A stretch of DNA of 64,000 bases from JADJPO01 sp963828555. GTDB taxonomy: Bacteria > Actinomycetota > Actinomycetes > Actinomycetales > Kineosporiaceae. Of this stretch, positions 51,008 through 59,878 are shown piece by piece; position 1 is the stretch's first letter; every line of letters begins with the position of its first letter. The notes under the pieces were generated by a model. It was not told the DNA's origin. It ran no database searches and saw only the letters and a program-made list of their open reading frames with translations. The stretch is from contig CAWHEL010000005.1 of assembly GCA_963828555.1 (NCBI GenBank), forward strand, positions 806,001 to 870,000. The letters run 5' to 3'. The translations under genes were made by a program, and so were the position numbers.

Positions 51008-52961
51008 TCCCCTCGGCGGCGGCACAGATGTCCGCCACCTGGATGGTCAGCTCGCTCAACGGCATGGGACGGCAGAGCAGATAGCCCTGCCCCAGTCCGA
51101 TCCCCGCGTCCCGCACCGCGGCCAGCTCCAGCTCGGTCTCGATCCCCTCGGCGACTGCGACCCGGCCCATGGCCTCGGTCAGCCGGTTCACACTGCGCAG
51201 TACCTCGACGCGGTCAGCACCTCCGGAATGCTGCGCCGAGGGCATGGCCTCCAGGAGTGAGCGGTCGAGCTTGACCACCTGGACCGGCAGCGAGGTCAGC
51301 CACCTGATCGAGGAGAACCCGGAGCCGAAGTCGTCGATCGCGATCCGCACCCCGAGCGCCCGGACCGCCTCCAGAACGTCCTTGGTGCCGTCCTCGTCCG
51401 GCAGCGCCTGCTGCTCGGTGATCTCCAGCGTCAGCGCCTCGGGGCGCACCCCGGTGTCGGCGAGCACCCGAACCACATCGTCGAGCAGCCCGTCGACCAC
51501 GTGCAGCGGGGAGATGTTCACCGCGATCGAGGCGCCGGCCAACTCGGGCACCTGCTGCCACCCCTGCAGGGCCAGCACCGCGTGGCCGAGCATCTGTACC
51601 CCGAGGTCTCGGATCAGGCCGACCTCCTCGGCCAGGGTGATGAACTCCATCGGAGAGACGAACCGGCCGTCCTGGCCGATCCAGCGGGCGAGCAGCTCGG
51701 CCGAGACCACCTGGCCGGTGCTCAGGCTGAACACCGGCTGCGCGTAGGGCACGATCGTGTGTTCTCGGACGGCGTGGCGCAGCGCCAGCTCCAGCACTGC
51801 TCGCGCCTCGAGCTCGGCGCCCAGTGCCTCGTCGTAGAGCACCACCCGACGACGTCCGTCGCGCTTGGCCCGGAACAGCGCCTGGTCGGCGCGCGACAGC
51901 AGGGTCTCGGCCGTGGTCTCGTGCGGCAGGCTGGCGATCCCGACACTGGCCGAGAGCATGACAACGCGCCCACGGACCGAGAACGGCTTCTCCAGGGCGG
52001 CGATCACCCGCCGGGCCAGCTGGGAGGGATCACGCGGGGCGACCACGTCGCCGTCGGACCGGGCGTCGAGGATCACCACGAACTCGTCGCCACCGAGGCG
52101 GGCCACGACGTCTTCGGACCGGAAACAGGCGGTCAGCCGCTGCGCCGTCTCGCGCAGGAGTTCATCTCCCGCGGCGTGGCCGTAGCGGTCGTTGACCTGC
52201 TTGAACCGATCGAGGTCGATGAACAGCACACTGGTCTGCCCGCTGCCCGCCCCGGCCAGCGCGGCGATCGCGTCCAGGGCACCGGTGCGGTTGGCCAGCC
52301 CGGTCAACGGGTCGTGCACCGCAGCCCGCGCCGCCGCCACCCGGGCCTCGATCCCGGCCACCACCAGCCGGCGGCTGCGCAGCGCGTCCGGCACGACCAC
52401 GGTCAGGAGCAGCAGCAGACCCGCCACCGCGGGGTAGTAGCCGATCCACACGTAGGCGGCCAGGGCGAGGGCCGCCATCGGCAGGTCCACCCGCAGGGCG
52501 TGAGCGGTACCGGCGGCGGTCGGCGAGTGCGCCCCGATGGACAGGCCCATCAGCGCGACGAGGCAGATCGAGCGGGCAGTCACCGATCGGTCGAGGGCCT
52601 CCAGATCGACCCAGGCCAGCGAGCCCCACACCACGCCGACCAGATACCCGGTCGGGGCCAGCAGCACCGGAAGACCGTCCCGGCCCAGCCAGCGAGCCCC
52701 TGGCCAGGCCAGTGCCCCGGCGAAGCCGAGCGCGCTCAGGCACGCGGCGGCGAGCCAGATCAGCAGGGGTCCCCGGGCGAGCTCCGACCACAGCGCGGCC
52801 ACCACGACCAGGGCCAGCCCGGCGACGCCGACGGGGTAGACCAACCGATTGACCAGGATCGTGCGGCATATCTCGGCCTGAACGGCCGCTGCGAACTCGT
52901 CGCCGGCTTGGTCGGAGGAGGCCGCACGACCTGCGGTCCGGCCGCCGGCCTCTACCCTCAC
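50916..52961 (-). CDS. Membrane GGDEF-EAL cyclic di-GMP protein
   Basis: The 681-residue protein has about five to six N-terminal hydrophobic helices (residues 36-195), a GGDEF domain (DPLTGLANRTGALDAIAALA, then RLGGDEFVVIL with an intact motif near 290) and an EAL domain from about 400. The EAL signature reads AELLARW, that is ELL for EAL, but the catalytic Glu is kept, as are VNISPLH (Asn), LTLEITEQQ (Glu), IDDFGSGFSS (Asp pair), VKLDRSLL (Lys), EGIET (Glu) and LGQGYLLCRP (Gln). Both synthesis and breakdown of c-di-GMP are possible. A low-complexity C-terminal tail causes the overlap with the methyltransferase gene. Confidence 0.95.
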   Translation of the reverse strand: MRVEAGGRTAGRAASSDQAGDEFAAAVQAEICRTILVNRLVYPVGVAGLALVVVAALWSELARGPLLIWLAAACLSALGFAGALAWPGARWLGRDGLPVLLAPTGYLVGVVWGSLAWVDLEALDRSVTARSICLVALMGLSIGAHSPTAAGTAHALRVDLPMAALALAAYVWIGYYPAVAGLLLLLTVVVPDALRSRRLVVAGIEARVAAARAAVHDPLTGLANRTGALDAIAALAGAGSGQTSVLFIDLDRFKQVNDRYGHAAGDELLRETAQRLTACFRSEDVVARLGGDEFVVILDARSDGDVVAPRDPSQLARRVIAALEKPFSVRGRVVMLSASVGIASLPHETTAETLLSRADQALFRAKRDGRRRVVLYDEALGAELEARAVLELALRHAVREHTIVPYAQPVFSLSTGQVVSAELLARWIGQDGRFVSPMEFITLAEEVGLIRDLGVQMLGHAVLALQGWQQVPELAGASIAVNISPLHVVDGLLDDVVRVLADTGVRPEALTLEITEQQALPDEDGTKDVLEAVRALGVRIAIDDFGSGFSSIRWLTSLPVQVVKLDRSLLEAMPSAQHSGGADRVEVLRSVNRLTEAMGRVAVAEGIETELELAAVRDAGIGLGQGYLLCRPMPLSELTIQVADICAAAEGIIRPSAETGTPPSRPRRAGPSGSAGRRATR

Positions 52962-53030
52962 CCTGGCTGTATCGGATGCCCCGCCCAGCGCCTTGACCTG
53001 GACGCCCGGCCGGGCGGGCCACTGCCGGAG

Positions 53031-55424
53031 TCAGAGTTTGGTGACCGGGGCGTAGCGCAGCAGTAGCCGCTTGGTGCCGTCCTCGCGGAAGTCGACGTGC
53101 GCGACCGCCCGCTCCCCGGAGCCCTCGACCCGGATCACCGTGCCCAGGCCGAAGGTGTCATGGGTGACCCGATCCCCCGGCTCCAGATGGACCACCTCGC
53201 GATTGCCCGGGGACTGCACACCGGGCCGCTGGGCCAACCGGGCGACCGCGGGCGTGGAGGAGGGGCGCACTCCGGTCGACTCGCTGCGCCGCCAGTCGAC
53301 GAGGGCGGCGGGGATCTCTTCCAGGAAACGGCTGGCCGGGTGGTAGTTCGGCTGCCCCCAGGCACTGCGGACGGCGGCCCGGGACAGATAGAGCCGCTCC
53401 CTCGCCCGGGTGATCCCCACATAGGCGAGCCGGCGCTCCTCGGCCAGCTCGCCGTGGTCGCCCAGGGAGCGCATGTGCGGGAAGGTACCGTCCTCCATGC
53501 CGGTCAGGAAGACGGTGGGGAACTCCAGCCCCTTGGCGGTGTGCAATGTCATCAAGGTGACCACGCCGGCGTCCTCGTGCGGCTGGGCGCTGTGCTCGCC
53601 GTCCGCCACCGCCTCGTCGGGCACCTCGTCGGCGTCGGCGACCAGGGACACCTGTTCCAGGAACTCGGTCAGTGACGGCCCATCGGGAGCCTCGGCCGCG
53701 GTCGCCTCGTACTCCTGGGCGACGGCGACGAGCTCGGACAGGTTCTCGATCCGGGACTCGTCCTGCGGGTCGTGGCTGGCCCGCAACTCGGCCAGGTATC
53801 CGGTCTGTTCCAGCACCGCCTCGAGCAGCACCGCCGGGCCTGAGCCCGCCTCGACCAGGGTGCGCAGGCCCTCGATCAGATCGTTGAACGCCGTGATGCT
53901 GGACAGCGATCGGGTGGCGATCCCCGGGGCCTCCTCGGCCCGCAGCAGAGCCGCCGCGAAGCTGACCCGCTCCCGGTCGGCCAGCGCGACGACGCACGCC
54001 TCCGCCCGGTCGCCGATGCCGCGCTTGGGCACGTTGAGGATGCGGCGCAGGTTCACCGTGTCGTCGGGGTTGGCCAGTACCCGCAGGTAGGCCAGCGCGT
54101 CCTTGACCTCGCGGCGCTCGTAGAACCGGGTGCCGCCGACCACCTTGTAGGGCAGCCCGACCCGCACGAAGACCTCTTCCAGGGCCCGGGACTGCGCGTT
54201 GGTGCGGTAGAACACCGCGACGTCACCCGGCCGGACGCCGTGGGCGTCGGTCAGCCGATCGATCTCCTCGGCCACGAACGCTGCCTCGTCGTGCTCGGAG
54301 TCGGCGACGTAGCCAATGATCGCCGCGCCGGTCTCCCCCGCCGTCCACAGGCGTTTGGGCTTGCGGTCGGGGTTGCGCTCGATCACCGCATTGGCGGCGG
54401 AGAGGATGGTCTGGGTGGAGCGGTAGTTCTGCTCCAGCAACACCGTGCGCGCGTTCGGGTAGTCGGTCTCGAACTCGACGATGTTGCGGATCGTCGCGCC
54501 GCGGAAGGCATAGATGGACTGGTCGGCGTCACCGACCACGGTCAGCTCGGCCGGGGGTACCGTGGGCTCGGCCGCCTCGCCGCCCTGCTTCCGCTCGGCC
54601 TGCGCCATCACCTGCGAGAGCGAACCGCCGACCAGTTCGCGCACCAACACGTACTGGGCCCGGTTGGTGTCCTGGTACTCGTCGACCAGGACGTGCCGGA
54701 ACCGGCGCCGGTAGTGCGCGGCGACGTCGGGGAAGGCCTGCAAGATGTTGACCGTCGACATGATCAGGTCGTCGAAGTCCATCGCGTTGGCCTGGCGCAG
54801 CCGCCGCTGGTAGCCCGAGTAGGCCTGGGCCAGCATCCGCTCGACGTGGGTGCCCTCGACCGCACGGGCGGCGTACTCCTCCTCGTCGACCAGTTCGTTC
54901 TTGAGATTGCTCACCTGGTGGCTGAACGCCCGTGGCGGGTAGCGCTTGGGGTCGAGGTCGAGCTCACGGCAGACCATGGCCATCAGCCGCTGCGAGTCGG
55001 CGGCGTCGTAGATCGAGAAGTTCGACTTCAGGCCGACCCGGCCCGCCTCCCGGCGCAGGATCTTGACGCACGCGGAGTGGAAGGTGGAGACCCACATGGT
55101 CTGCGCGCGCGGGCCGACCAGCGCGGCCACCCGCTCCCGCATCTCGGCGGCGGCCTTGTTGGTGAACGTGATCGCGAGAACCTGACCGGGGCGGACGCCG
55201 CGCGCAGCCAGCAGGTAGGCGATCCGGTGGGTGAGCACCCGGGTCTTGCCCGACCCGGCGCCCGCCACCAGCAGCAGCGGGCCACCCTCGTGCAGGACCC
55301 CTTCGCGCTGCTGGGGATTGAGCCCGTCGAGCAGCATCTCGACCGAGGCGCCCGCGGGCACGACGACCTCCGGCGCGGGCGAGGCCAGGCCGGGCAGCGG
55401 GAGGTCGTCGAACAGGGTGCTCAT
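53031..55424 (-). CDS. pcrA: ATP-dependent DNA helicase PcrA/UvrD
   Basis: The 797-residue SF1A helicase has LNPQQREGVLHEGGPLL (Q motif), Walker A LVAGAGSGKTRVLTHRIAYL, LVDEYQDTNRAQYVLV, VVGDADQSIYAFRGATIRNI, LEQNYRSTQTILSAAN, VTLMTLHTAKGLEFPTVFLT and VGITRARERLYLS. It unwinds DNA 3'-5' in repair and clears blocked forks. The C-terminus has a Tudor-like tail (DRVTHDTFGLGTVIRVEG) that binds RNA polymerase in PcrA relatives. ATG 55424. Confidence 0.98.
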   Translation of the reverse strand: MSTLFDDLPLPGLASPAPEVVVPAGASVEMLLDGLNPQQREGVLHEGGPLLLVAGAGSGKTRVLTHRIAYLLAARGVRPGQVLAITFTNKAAAEMRERVAALVGPRAQTMWVSTFHSACVKILRREAGRVGLKSNFSIYDAADSQRLMAMVCRELDLDPKRYPPRAFSHQVSNLKNELVDEEEYAARAVEGTHVERMLAQAYSGYQRRLRQANAMDFDDLIMSTVNILQAFPDVAAHYRRRFRHVLVDEYQDTNRAQYVLVRELVGGSLSQVMAQAERKQGGEAAEPTVPPAELTVVGDADQSIYAFRGATIRNIVEFETDYPNARTVLLEQNYRSTQTILSAANAVIERNPDRKPKRLWTAGETGAAIIGYVADSEHDEAAFVAEEIDRLTDAHGVRPGDVAVFYRTNAQSRALEEVFVRVGLPYKVVGGTRFYERREVKDALAYLRVLANPDDTVNLRRILNVPKRGIGDRAEACVVALADRERVSFAAALLRAEEAPGIATRSLSSITAFNDLIEGLRTLVEAGSGPAVLLEAVLEQTGYLAELRASHDPQDESRIENLSELVAVAQEYEATAAEAPDGPSLTEFLEQVSLVADADEVPDEAVADGEHSAQPHEDAGVVTLMTLHTAKGLEFPTVFLTGMEDGTFPHMRSLGDHGELAEERRLAYVGITRARERLYLSRAAVRSAWGQPNYHPASRFLEEIPAALVDWRRSESTGVRPSSTPAVARLAQRPGVQSPGNREVVHLEPGDRVTHDTFGLGTVIRVEGSGERAVAHVDFREDGTKRLLLRYAPVTKL

Positions 55425-55463
55425 GGCACGGCCAAGCCTACGTGCCCCGACCGACAGCCGGGC

Positions 55464-56219
55464 TCACTCCACCTGGCGCACCAACTCGTCCAGCGGCGGG
55501 CGGAACTGCGCGACCAGGTCCGGTAGCGGCGCGGGGTACGAGGGCCCGAACTCCCCGGCCCGTTGCACCATCAGCACCACGGGGCCGGTCCGGGCCAACA
55601 GCAGGTAGTGCCCACCCATCCAGCCCTCCGGCACGGTGGCCGTCGGCGTAGACTGCGGGCCCTCCAGGCCGTACAGGCGGTACGAGGTGGCGTAGACCCT
55701 GCCCTGCGTCCAGGCTCCGGGCACGTTGCCGGCGACGGTCAGGGTGTCGACCGTGGGGCCGGGCGTGTCACAGGCAGCCACCGCGGCCTCGATCCGGCGG
55801 ACGAAGGCCAGCGCCGCCGCCTCGTCGACGAACAGCGCCGCGGTCTCGACCGCGTGGTACTCCGGGCCGGTCTGCTCGATCGAGCGCACCTGCGCCCCGC
55901 TGTCGACGGCGAGCAGCTCGCCGTCCCTTCCGCATGGCTGGTAGCTCCACGGAGCGCTCACCCAGTCCGACAGTTCATCACTGGCGTCCGTCACCCCCTG
56001 GTGCGGCAGCCTGATCTGCTCGAGCCGCACCGTGTGCGACGTCCCTGGGGTGCTCGGGCTGCTGGCCGACGCCGGCCCGGCAGGTGTCGCCGGTGTCGCC
56101 GGTGCACGCGGCGTCGGGGGTGTCGGTGCTGGTGAGCACCCGGAGACCACCGCACCGAGCACCACCGCCCAGGGCGCCGTCCGGGCGAATCGGCCAGTGG
56201 TCCTGCTGCTGTAGGTCAT
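55464..56219 (-). CDS. Predicted lipoprotein, PknH sensor-like extracytoplasmic domain
   Basis: The 251-residue product has a lipoprotein signal with lipobox VVSGC (Cys28), a Pro/Ala/Thr-rich linker with repeats of ATP units, and a C-terminal domain of about 190 residues with a Cys pair (SYQPCGRDGE and VAACDTPGP). The domain resembles actinobacterial sensor-domain lipoproteins, but I cannot name it with certainty. ATG 56219 has a good GGAGG site five bases upstream. It is divergent from the aminotransferase gene. Confidence 0.65.
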   Translation of the reverse strand: MTYSSRTTGRFARTAPWAVVLGAVVSGCSPAPTPPTPRAPATPATPAGPASASSPSTPGTSHTVRLEQIRLPHQGVTDASDELSDWVSAPWSYQPCGRDGELLAVDSGAQVRSIEQTGPEYHAVETAALFVDEAAALAFVRRIEAAVAACDTPGPTVDTLTVAGNVPGAWTQGRVYATSYRLYGLEGPQSTPTATVPEGWMGGHYLLLARTGPVVLMVQRAGEFGPSYPAPLPDLVAQFRPPLDELVRQVE

Positions 56220-56334
56220 CGCTGCCTCCCCCGGAACACGACGTACTGTCAGAGCAATGACGCCGAACCCGGCCACGCCGTTGCAGCCGCACCGCAACGC
56301 ACCCGGCGGGCCCGGCGCGAGTACTTTGTGGGGC

Positions 56335-57600
56335 ATGACGACCGATGTTCAGCGTGAGTCCCTCGCCTCCGCCCAGGCCGCCCACGCCGCCTACGCCGCC
56401 AAAGGCCTGAAGCTCAACATGCAGCGCGGCCAGCCCTCCGACGCGGACTTCGACCTGTCCAATCCCCTGATCACCGCCCTGGGTGCGAGCGACACCTCGA
56501 TGGACGGGATCGACCTGCGCAACTACCCGGGTGGAGTGGCCGGCCTGCCCAGCGCCCGCGCCCTGTTCGGCCGCTACCTCGACCTGCCGGCCGAGAACGT
56601 GATCGTCTGGAACAACTCCTCCCTCGAGCTGCAGGGCCTGATCTACACCTTCGCCCTGCTGCACGGTGTGCGCGGATCGGCCGCCCCCTGGATCGGGCAG
56701 CAGCCGAAGATGATCGTCGCCATCCCCGGGTACGATCGCCACTTCGGCCTGCTGGACACCCTCGGCTTCGAGCTGGTCACGGTGGACATGCAGCCCGACG
56801 GCCCCGACCTGGACGCCGTCGAGCGGCTGACCGCCACCGACGCCTCGGTCAAGGGCATCGTCTTCGTGCCGACCTACAGCAACCCCGGCGGGGAGACCAT
56901 CAGCGCGGCGAAGGCCCGCAGGCTCGCCGCGCTGCAGACGGCTGCCGAGGACTTCACCGTGTTCGCGGACGACGCCTACCGGGCGCACCACCTCGGCGCG
57001 CCGGACGAGACGGTCAACCTGGTCGAGCTGTGCGCCGCTGCCGGCAACCCCGACCGCGCCTTCGTCTTCGCCAGCACCAGCAAGGTCACCTTCGCCGGCG
57101 CCGGCCTTGGCTTCGTCGCCGCCAGCACCGCCAACGTGACCTGGATGTCGAGGTATCTCGGCGCGCAGAGCATCGGCCCGAACAAGGTCGAGCAGGCCCG
57201 TCACGTGCGGTTCCTGGAGAACTACCCCGGCGGGCTGGAGGGGTTGATGCGTGACCACGCCGCACTGATCGCCCCCAAGTTCGCGGTGGTCCACGAGGTC
57301 CTGACCGCCGAACTGGGCACCGACGGCGCCTACGCGACGTGGACCACCCCCCGTGGCGGCTACTTCTCCAGCCTGGACACCACCGCGCCGGTCGCGGCCC
57401 GCGTGGTGCAGCTGGCCGAGGCGGCGGGGGTCAGCCTGACCCCGGCCGGGGCCACCTACCCCGGCGGCAAGGACCCGGGCAACCGGAACATCCGGATCGC
57501 GCCGACGCGCCCGCCGGTGGCCGAGGTGCGCACCGCGATGCAGGTGGCCGCCGCCTGCATCCGGCTGGCCTCCGAGGAGTACCGCGCCGCCCAGGCCTGA
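56335..57600 (+). CDS. Aspartate aminotransferase-type PLP enzyme (class I, type Ic)
   Basis: The 421-residue protein starts with AAKGLKLNMQRGQPSDADFD, characteristic of the type Ic aspartate aminotransferase group. PLP contacts include WNNSSLELQGLIYTF, VFVPTYSNPGGETIS, VFADDAYRAHHLG and the Schiff-base Lys in FASTSKVTFAGAGLGFVA. It would exchange amino groups between aspartate (or a similar amino acid) and 2-oxoglutarate. ATG 56335 fits the family's N-terminus; an upstream in-frame ATG at 56257 overlaps promoter sequence. Confidence 0.9.
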   Translation: MTTDVQRESLASAQAAHAAYAAKGLKLNMQRGQPSDADFDLSNPLITALGASDTSMDGIDLRNYPGGVAGLPSARALFGRYLDLPAENVIVWNNSSLELQGLIYTFALLHGVRGSAAPWIGQQPKMIVAIPGYDRHFGLLDTLGFELVTVDMQPDGPDLDAVERLTATDASVKGIVFVPTYSNPGGETISAAKARRLAALQTAAEDFTVFADDAYRAHHLGAPDETVNLVELCAAAGNPDRAFVFASTSKVTFAGAGLGFVAASTANVTWMSRYLGAQSIGPNKVEQARHVRFLENYPGGLEGLMRDHAALIAPKFAVVHEVLTAELGTDGAYATWTTPRGGYFSSLDTTAPVAARVVQLAEAAGVSLTPAGATYPGGKDPGNRNIRIAPTRPPVAEVRTAMQVAAACIRLASEEYRAAQA

Positions 57601-57968
57601 ACTCAGCCCGCGGCGTCCGCAGCACGCGGTCGGCCAACCGGCCGACGGTCAACCCCTGCACGATGATGCTGAACACCACCACGGCGTAGGTCATCACCAG
57701 GAACAGCTCGGTCGGCGCGCCGTCCGGCAGGGTGAACGCCATGGCGACGCCGAGCGCCCCTCGAAGTGGAAGGTAGTCACCAGGCCCACCGCGTCCCGGG
57801 CCAGCGGAACCTGCAGGGCGTTGAGCAGTACCACGATCAGACTGACCATCAGCCCCCGATGGTCGCCCCGATGGTCGAGGGCAGCTTCAGGAAACGCACA
57901 TTCAGATAGGCCAGTGCGCCGATCAGGAACACCAGCGCCGCCGACAGATCGAGCAGCTGCACATCCAC
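57601..57968 (-). pseudogene. Internally deleted, frameshifted Na+/H+ antiporter (CPA1) remnant
   Basis: Three pieces of a CPA1 cation/proton antiporter lie in order on the minus strand. From GTG 57968 the frame reads LSAALVFLIGALAYLNVRFL (first helix). A second frame gives SLIVVLLNALQVPLARDAVG near 57840-57785. A third gives RGALGVAMAFTLPDGAPTEL and VMTYAVVVFSIIVQGLTVGR near 57755-57650, the C-terminal end. A full antiporter has about 400-500 residues, so most of the transport core is missing. The remnant is sandwiched between two intact plus-strand genes and cannot make a working pump. Confidence 0.8.
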
Positions 57969-58024
57969 CTCGTCCGGACCGGGCCCGTCCTCCGGGCAGA
58001 GCGCTCCGTGCCATTCTCGGGGGC

Positions 58025-58639
58025 ATGACACCGGATCGCGACCATGCGACCCCGCCCTGGCCCGGGATGAGTGATGCGCTCGGCTACAGCGCGAGCCTGC
58101 TCCGCGGCGAGAAGGTGCGCCTGCGCGCCACCACCGACGAGGACCTGGCAGTTCTCGAGGAGTGGTGGAACGACCCCTCGGTCGCCGTCCTCAACGCCCG
58201 AGCCATCCGGCCCCGCCCCCCGGGCCGGCGCCTGGACCACTTCCGCACCTGGGGCGCCAACGAGGACGGCATCCTCGGCACCGGGTTCAGTGTGATCACC
58301 CTGGACGGCGAGGAGTTCGCCGGACACGTCGGGCTGTTCGCCGCCGATCCCAAGGAGCGGTCGGCCATGTTCGGGATCGCTCTGGGGCCGCCGTTCTGGA
58401 GCCGGGGACTAGGCACGGAGGCGACCGGGCTGATGGTGCGCTACGGCTTCCTCGAGCTCGGCCTGCACCGGATCGAGCTGCGGGTATGGGCCTACAACGA
58501 GCGCGCCGTCGCGGCCTACACCGCCGCCGGCTTCCATGTGGAGGGCAGGTTGCGCGAAGTCGTCTTCCACGACGGCCGCTGGCACGACGAGTTCCTGATG
58601 TCGGCCCTCGACCACGAGTGGAGAACCGCCCACCACTGA
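58025..58639 (+). CDS. GNAT acetyltransferase, RimJ/RimL-like
   Basis: The 204-residue protein has the RimJ/RimL pattern: LRGEKVRLRATTDEDLAVLE near residues 28-47, GIALGPPFWSRGLGTEATGL (acetyl-CoA binding) near 118-137, LGLHRIELRVWAYNERAVAA and YTAAGFHVEGRLREVVFHDG. It would acetylate a protein N-terminus or an amine. ATG 58025 gives a 15-residue polar leader, and ATG 58070 is a shorter alternative. Confidence 0.88.
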   Translation: MTPDRDHATPPWPGMSDALGYSASLLRGEKVRLRATTDEDLAVLEEWWNDPSVAVLNARAIRPRPPGRRLDHFRTWGANEDGILGTGFSVITLDGEEFAGHVGLFAADPKERSAMFGIALGPPFWSRGLGTEATGLMVRYGFLELGLHRIELRVWAYNERAVAAYTAAGFHVEGRLREVVFHDGRWHDEFLMSALDHEWRTAHH

Positions 58640-58664
58640 GGCCCCGACCACCAGAGGCAAGGTT

Positions 58665-58693
58665 CAAGGGTTGCAATTTAGCCTGCAAGGGTT
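58665..58693 (+). promoter_or_regulatory. CAAGGGTT direct repeats two helical turns apart before the SatD-like gene
   Basis: CAAGGGTT occurs at 58665-58672 and again at 58686-58693, exactly 21 bases apart, so both face the same side of the helix. The intervening TTGCAATTTAGCC is AT-rich for this region and may hold a -10 box. The second repeat ends only 12 bases before the ATG at 58706, leaving little room for a leader. The downstream protein has a C-terminal helix-turn-helix and could bind here itself. Confidence 0.4.
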
Positions 58694-58705
58694 CAGGCTT
58701 GTCGT

Positions 58706-59323
58706 ATGCCATTCGTGTTGACTGTCGATCAGAGGCGATCCAGTGGGGCGCCGGATCGGGTGGACGCCGTCCTGGCCCACCTGGCGCATGTGCCGACGGT
58801 GCTGGCCTTCGAGCGAACGGCCGGCGATGAGTTCCAGGGGCTGATGGACGACGCGGTGTCGGTGGTCGGTGTCATCCTCGACCTCGTGAGAGACGGTTCC
58901 TGGCATATCGGGCTCGGGGTCGGCCCGGTCGAGCACCCGCTGCAGCACAGCACCCGGGCGGCTCGCGGCCCCGCGTTCGAACTGGCCCGTGCGGCGGTGG
59001 ACGCCGCCAAGCGCCGTCCCCAGCACCTCGCCGTCCGAGGGGTGGACGAGCAGCGGGCAGGCGACGCCGAGGCAGTCCTGGCCCTGATGGCTGCGGTGGC
59101 TGAGCGGCGCAGCGATGCCGCCTGGGAGGCCATCGACCTGGGCACGGCCGGCCTGGGCGCCGCAGAGACCGCGGCGAAGCTCGGGGTCAGCCGTCAGGCC
59201 GTCGGCCAGCGGCTCACTGCGGCGCTGTGGCAGCAGGAGAGCGCCGCCCGGCCGGTGGCCGCCCGGCTACTGACCGAGGCCGACACGCCTGCCCCTGTCA
59301 CCGCCGTTGAGCGCGTCGGGTGA
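58706..59323 (+). CDS. SatD-family protein with C-terminal helix-turn-helix
   Basis: The 205-residue protein starts PFVLTVDQRRSSGAPDRVD and contains TAGDEFQGLMDDAVSVVGVI, both typical of SatD-family proteins. Residues about 150-180 form a helix-turn-helix (LGAAETAAKLGVSRQAVGQR). It is followed, with a GTGA overlap, by a membrane protein gene, the usual pairing. SatD has been linked to acid adaptation in streptococci; in actinobacteria its role is unknown. Direct repeats lie just upstream, suggesting autoregulation. Confidence 0.7.
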   Translation: MPFVLTVDQRRSSGAPDRVDAVLAHLAHVPTVLAFERTAGDEFQGLMDDAVSVVGVILDLVRDGSWHIGLGVGPVEHPLQHSTRAARGPAFELARAAVDAAKRRPQHLAVRGVDEQRAGDAEAVLALMAAVAERRSDAAWEAIDLGTAGLGAAETAAKLGVSRQAVGQRLTAALWQQESAARPVAARLLTEADTPAPVTAVERVG

Positions 59324-59862
59324 ACGACCTCGCCACCGCCTCCGGCGTCGTCCTGGCCGTGGTGACCGGGGTTCTGGTGCCGTTCTGGGGCACGGTTCGC
59401 CCGATCCGCCGGATGCGGATGCGTGCCGGGGCCGTGCTCGCTGGGGCGGTGCCTGCCCTGGCCGTCTCTGGCGCCCTTGCCTGGCAGGCGCCGGCGCTGC
59501 ACGGGCTGGCATGGCTCGCCGCCTCGGCTCTGGCCGCGGTGGCGGCGGTCCTCGGCGGCGGCCCCGTGGCCTCGGCGACGCTGCGCCTGGCCGACCCGGG
59601 CAAGCGCGACCGACCGGGCCCCGCCGACCCCGACGTGCTGCACGGCGGCGCCTGGGTGGGCGCCCTGGAACGCATCGGCGTGGCTGCCTCGCTGCTGGCC
59701 GGCTGGCCGGAGGGGGTCGCCCTGGCGATGGCGATCAAGGGCCTGGGCCGCTACGCCGAGCTGCGTACCCCCGCGGCAGCCGAACGGTTCATCATCGGCA
59801 CCTTCGCGAGCGTGCTGTGGGCGTGTGGTGCCGCAGGGGTGGGGCTGGCCCTGCGTGGCTGA
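59320..59862 (+). CDS. Membrane protein partner of the SatD-like regulator
   Basis: The 180-residue product has four hydrophobic segments (about 5-25, 40-57, 62-82 and 155-178) and a conserved amphipathic stretch ERIGVAASLLAGWPEGVALA followed by MAIKGLGRYAELRTPAAAER. GTG 59320 overlaps the SatD-like stop by 4 bases, so the two are translationally coupled. The function is unknown. Confidence 0.75.
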   Translation: MNDLATASGVVLAVVTGVLVPFWGTVRPIRRMRMRAGAVLAGAVPALAVSGALAWQAPALHGLAWLAASALAAVAAVLGGGPVASATLRLADPGKRDRPGPADPDVLHGGAWVGALERIGVAASLLAGWPEGVALAMAIKGLGRYAELRTPAAAERFIIGTFASVLWACGAAGVGLALRG

Positions 59863-59878
59863 TCTAGCATCTGCTCCC

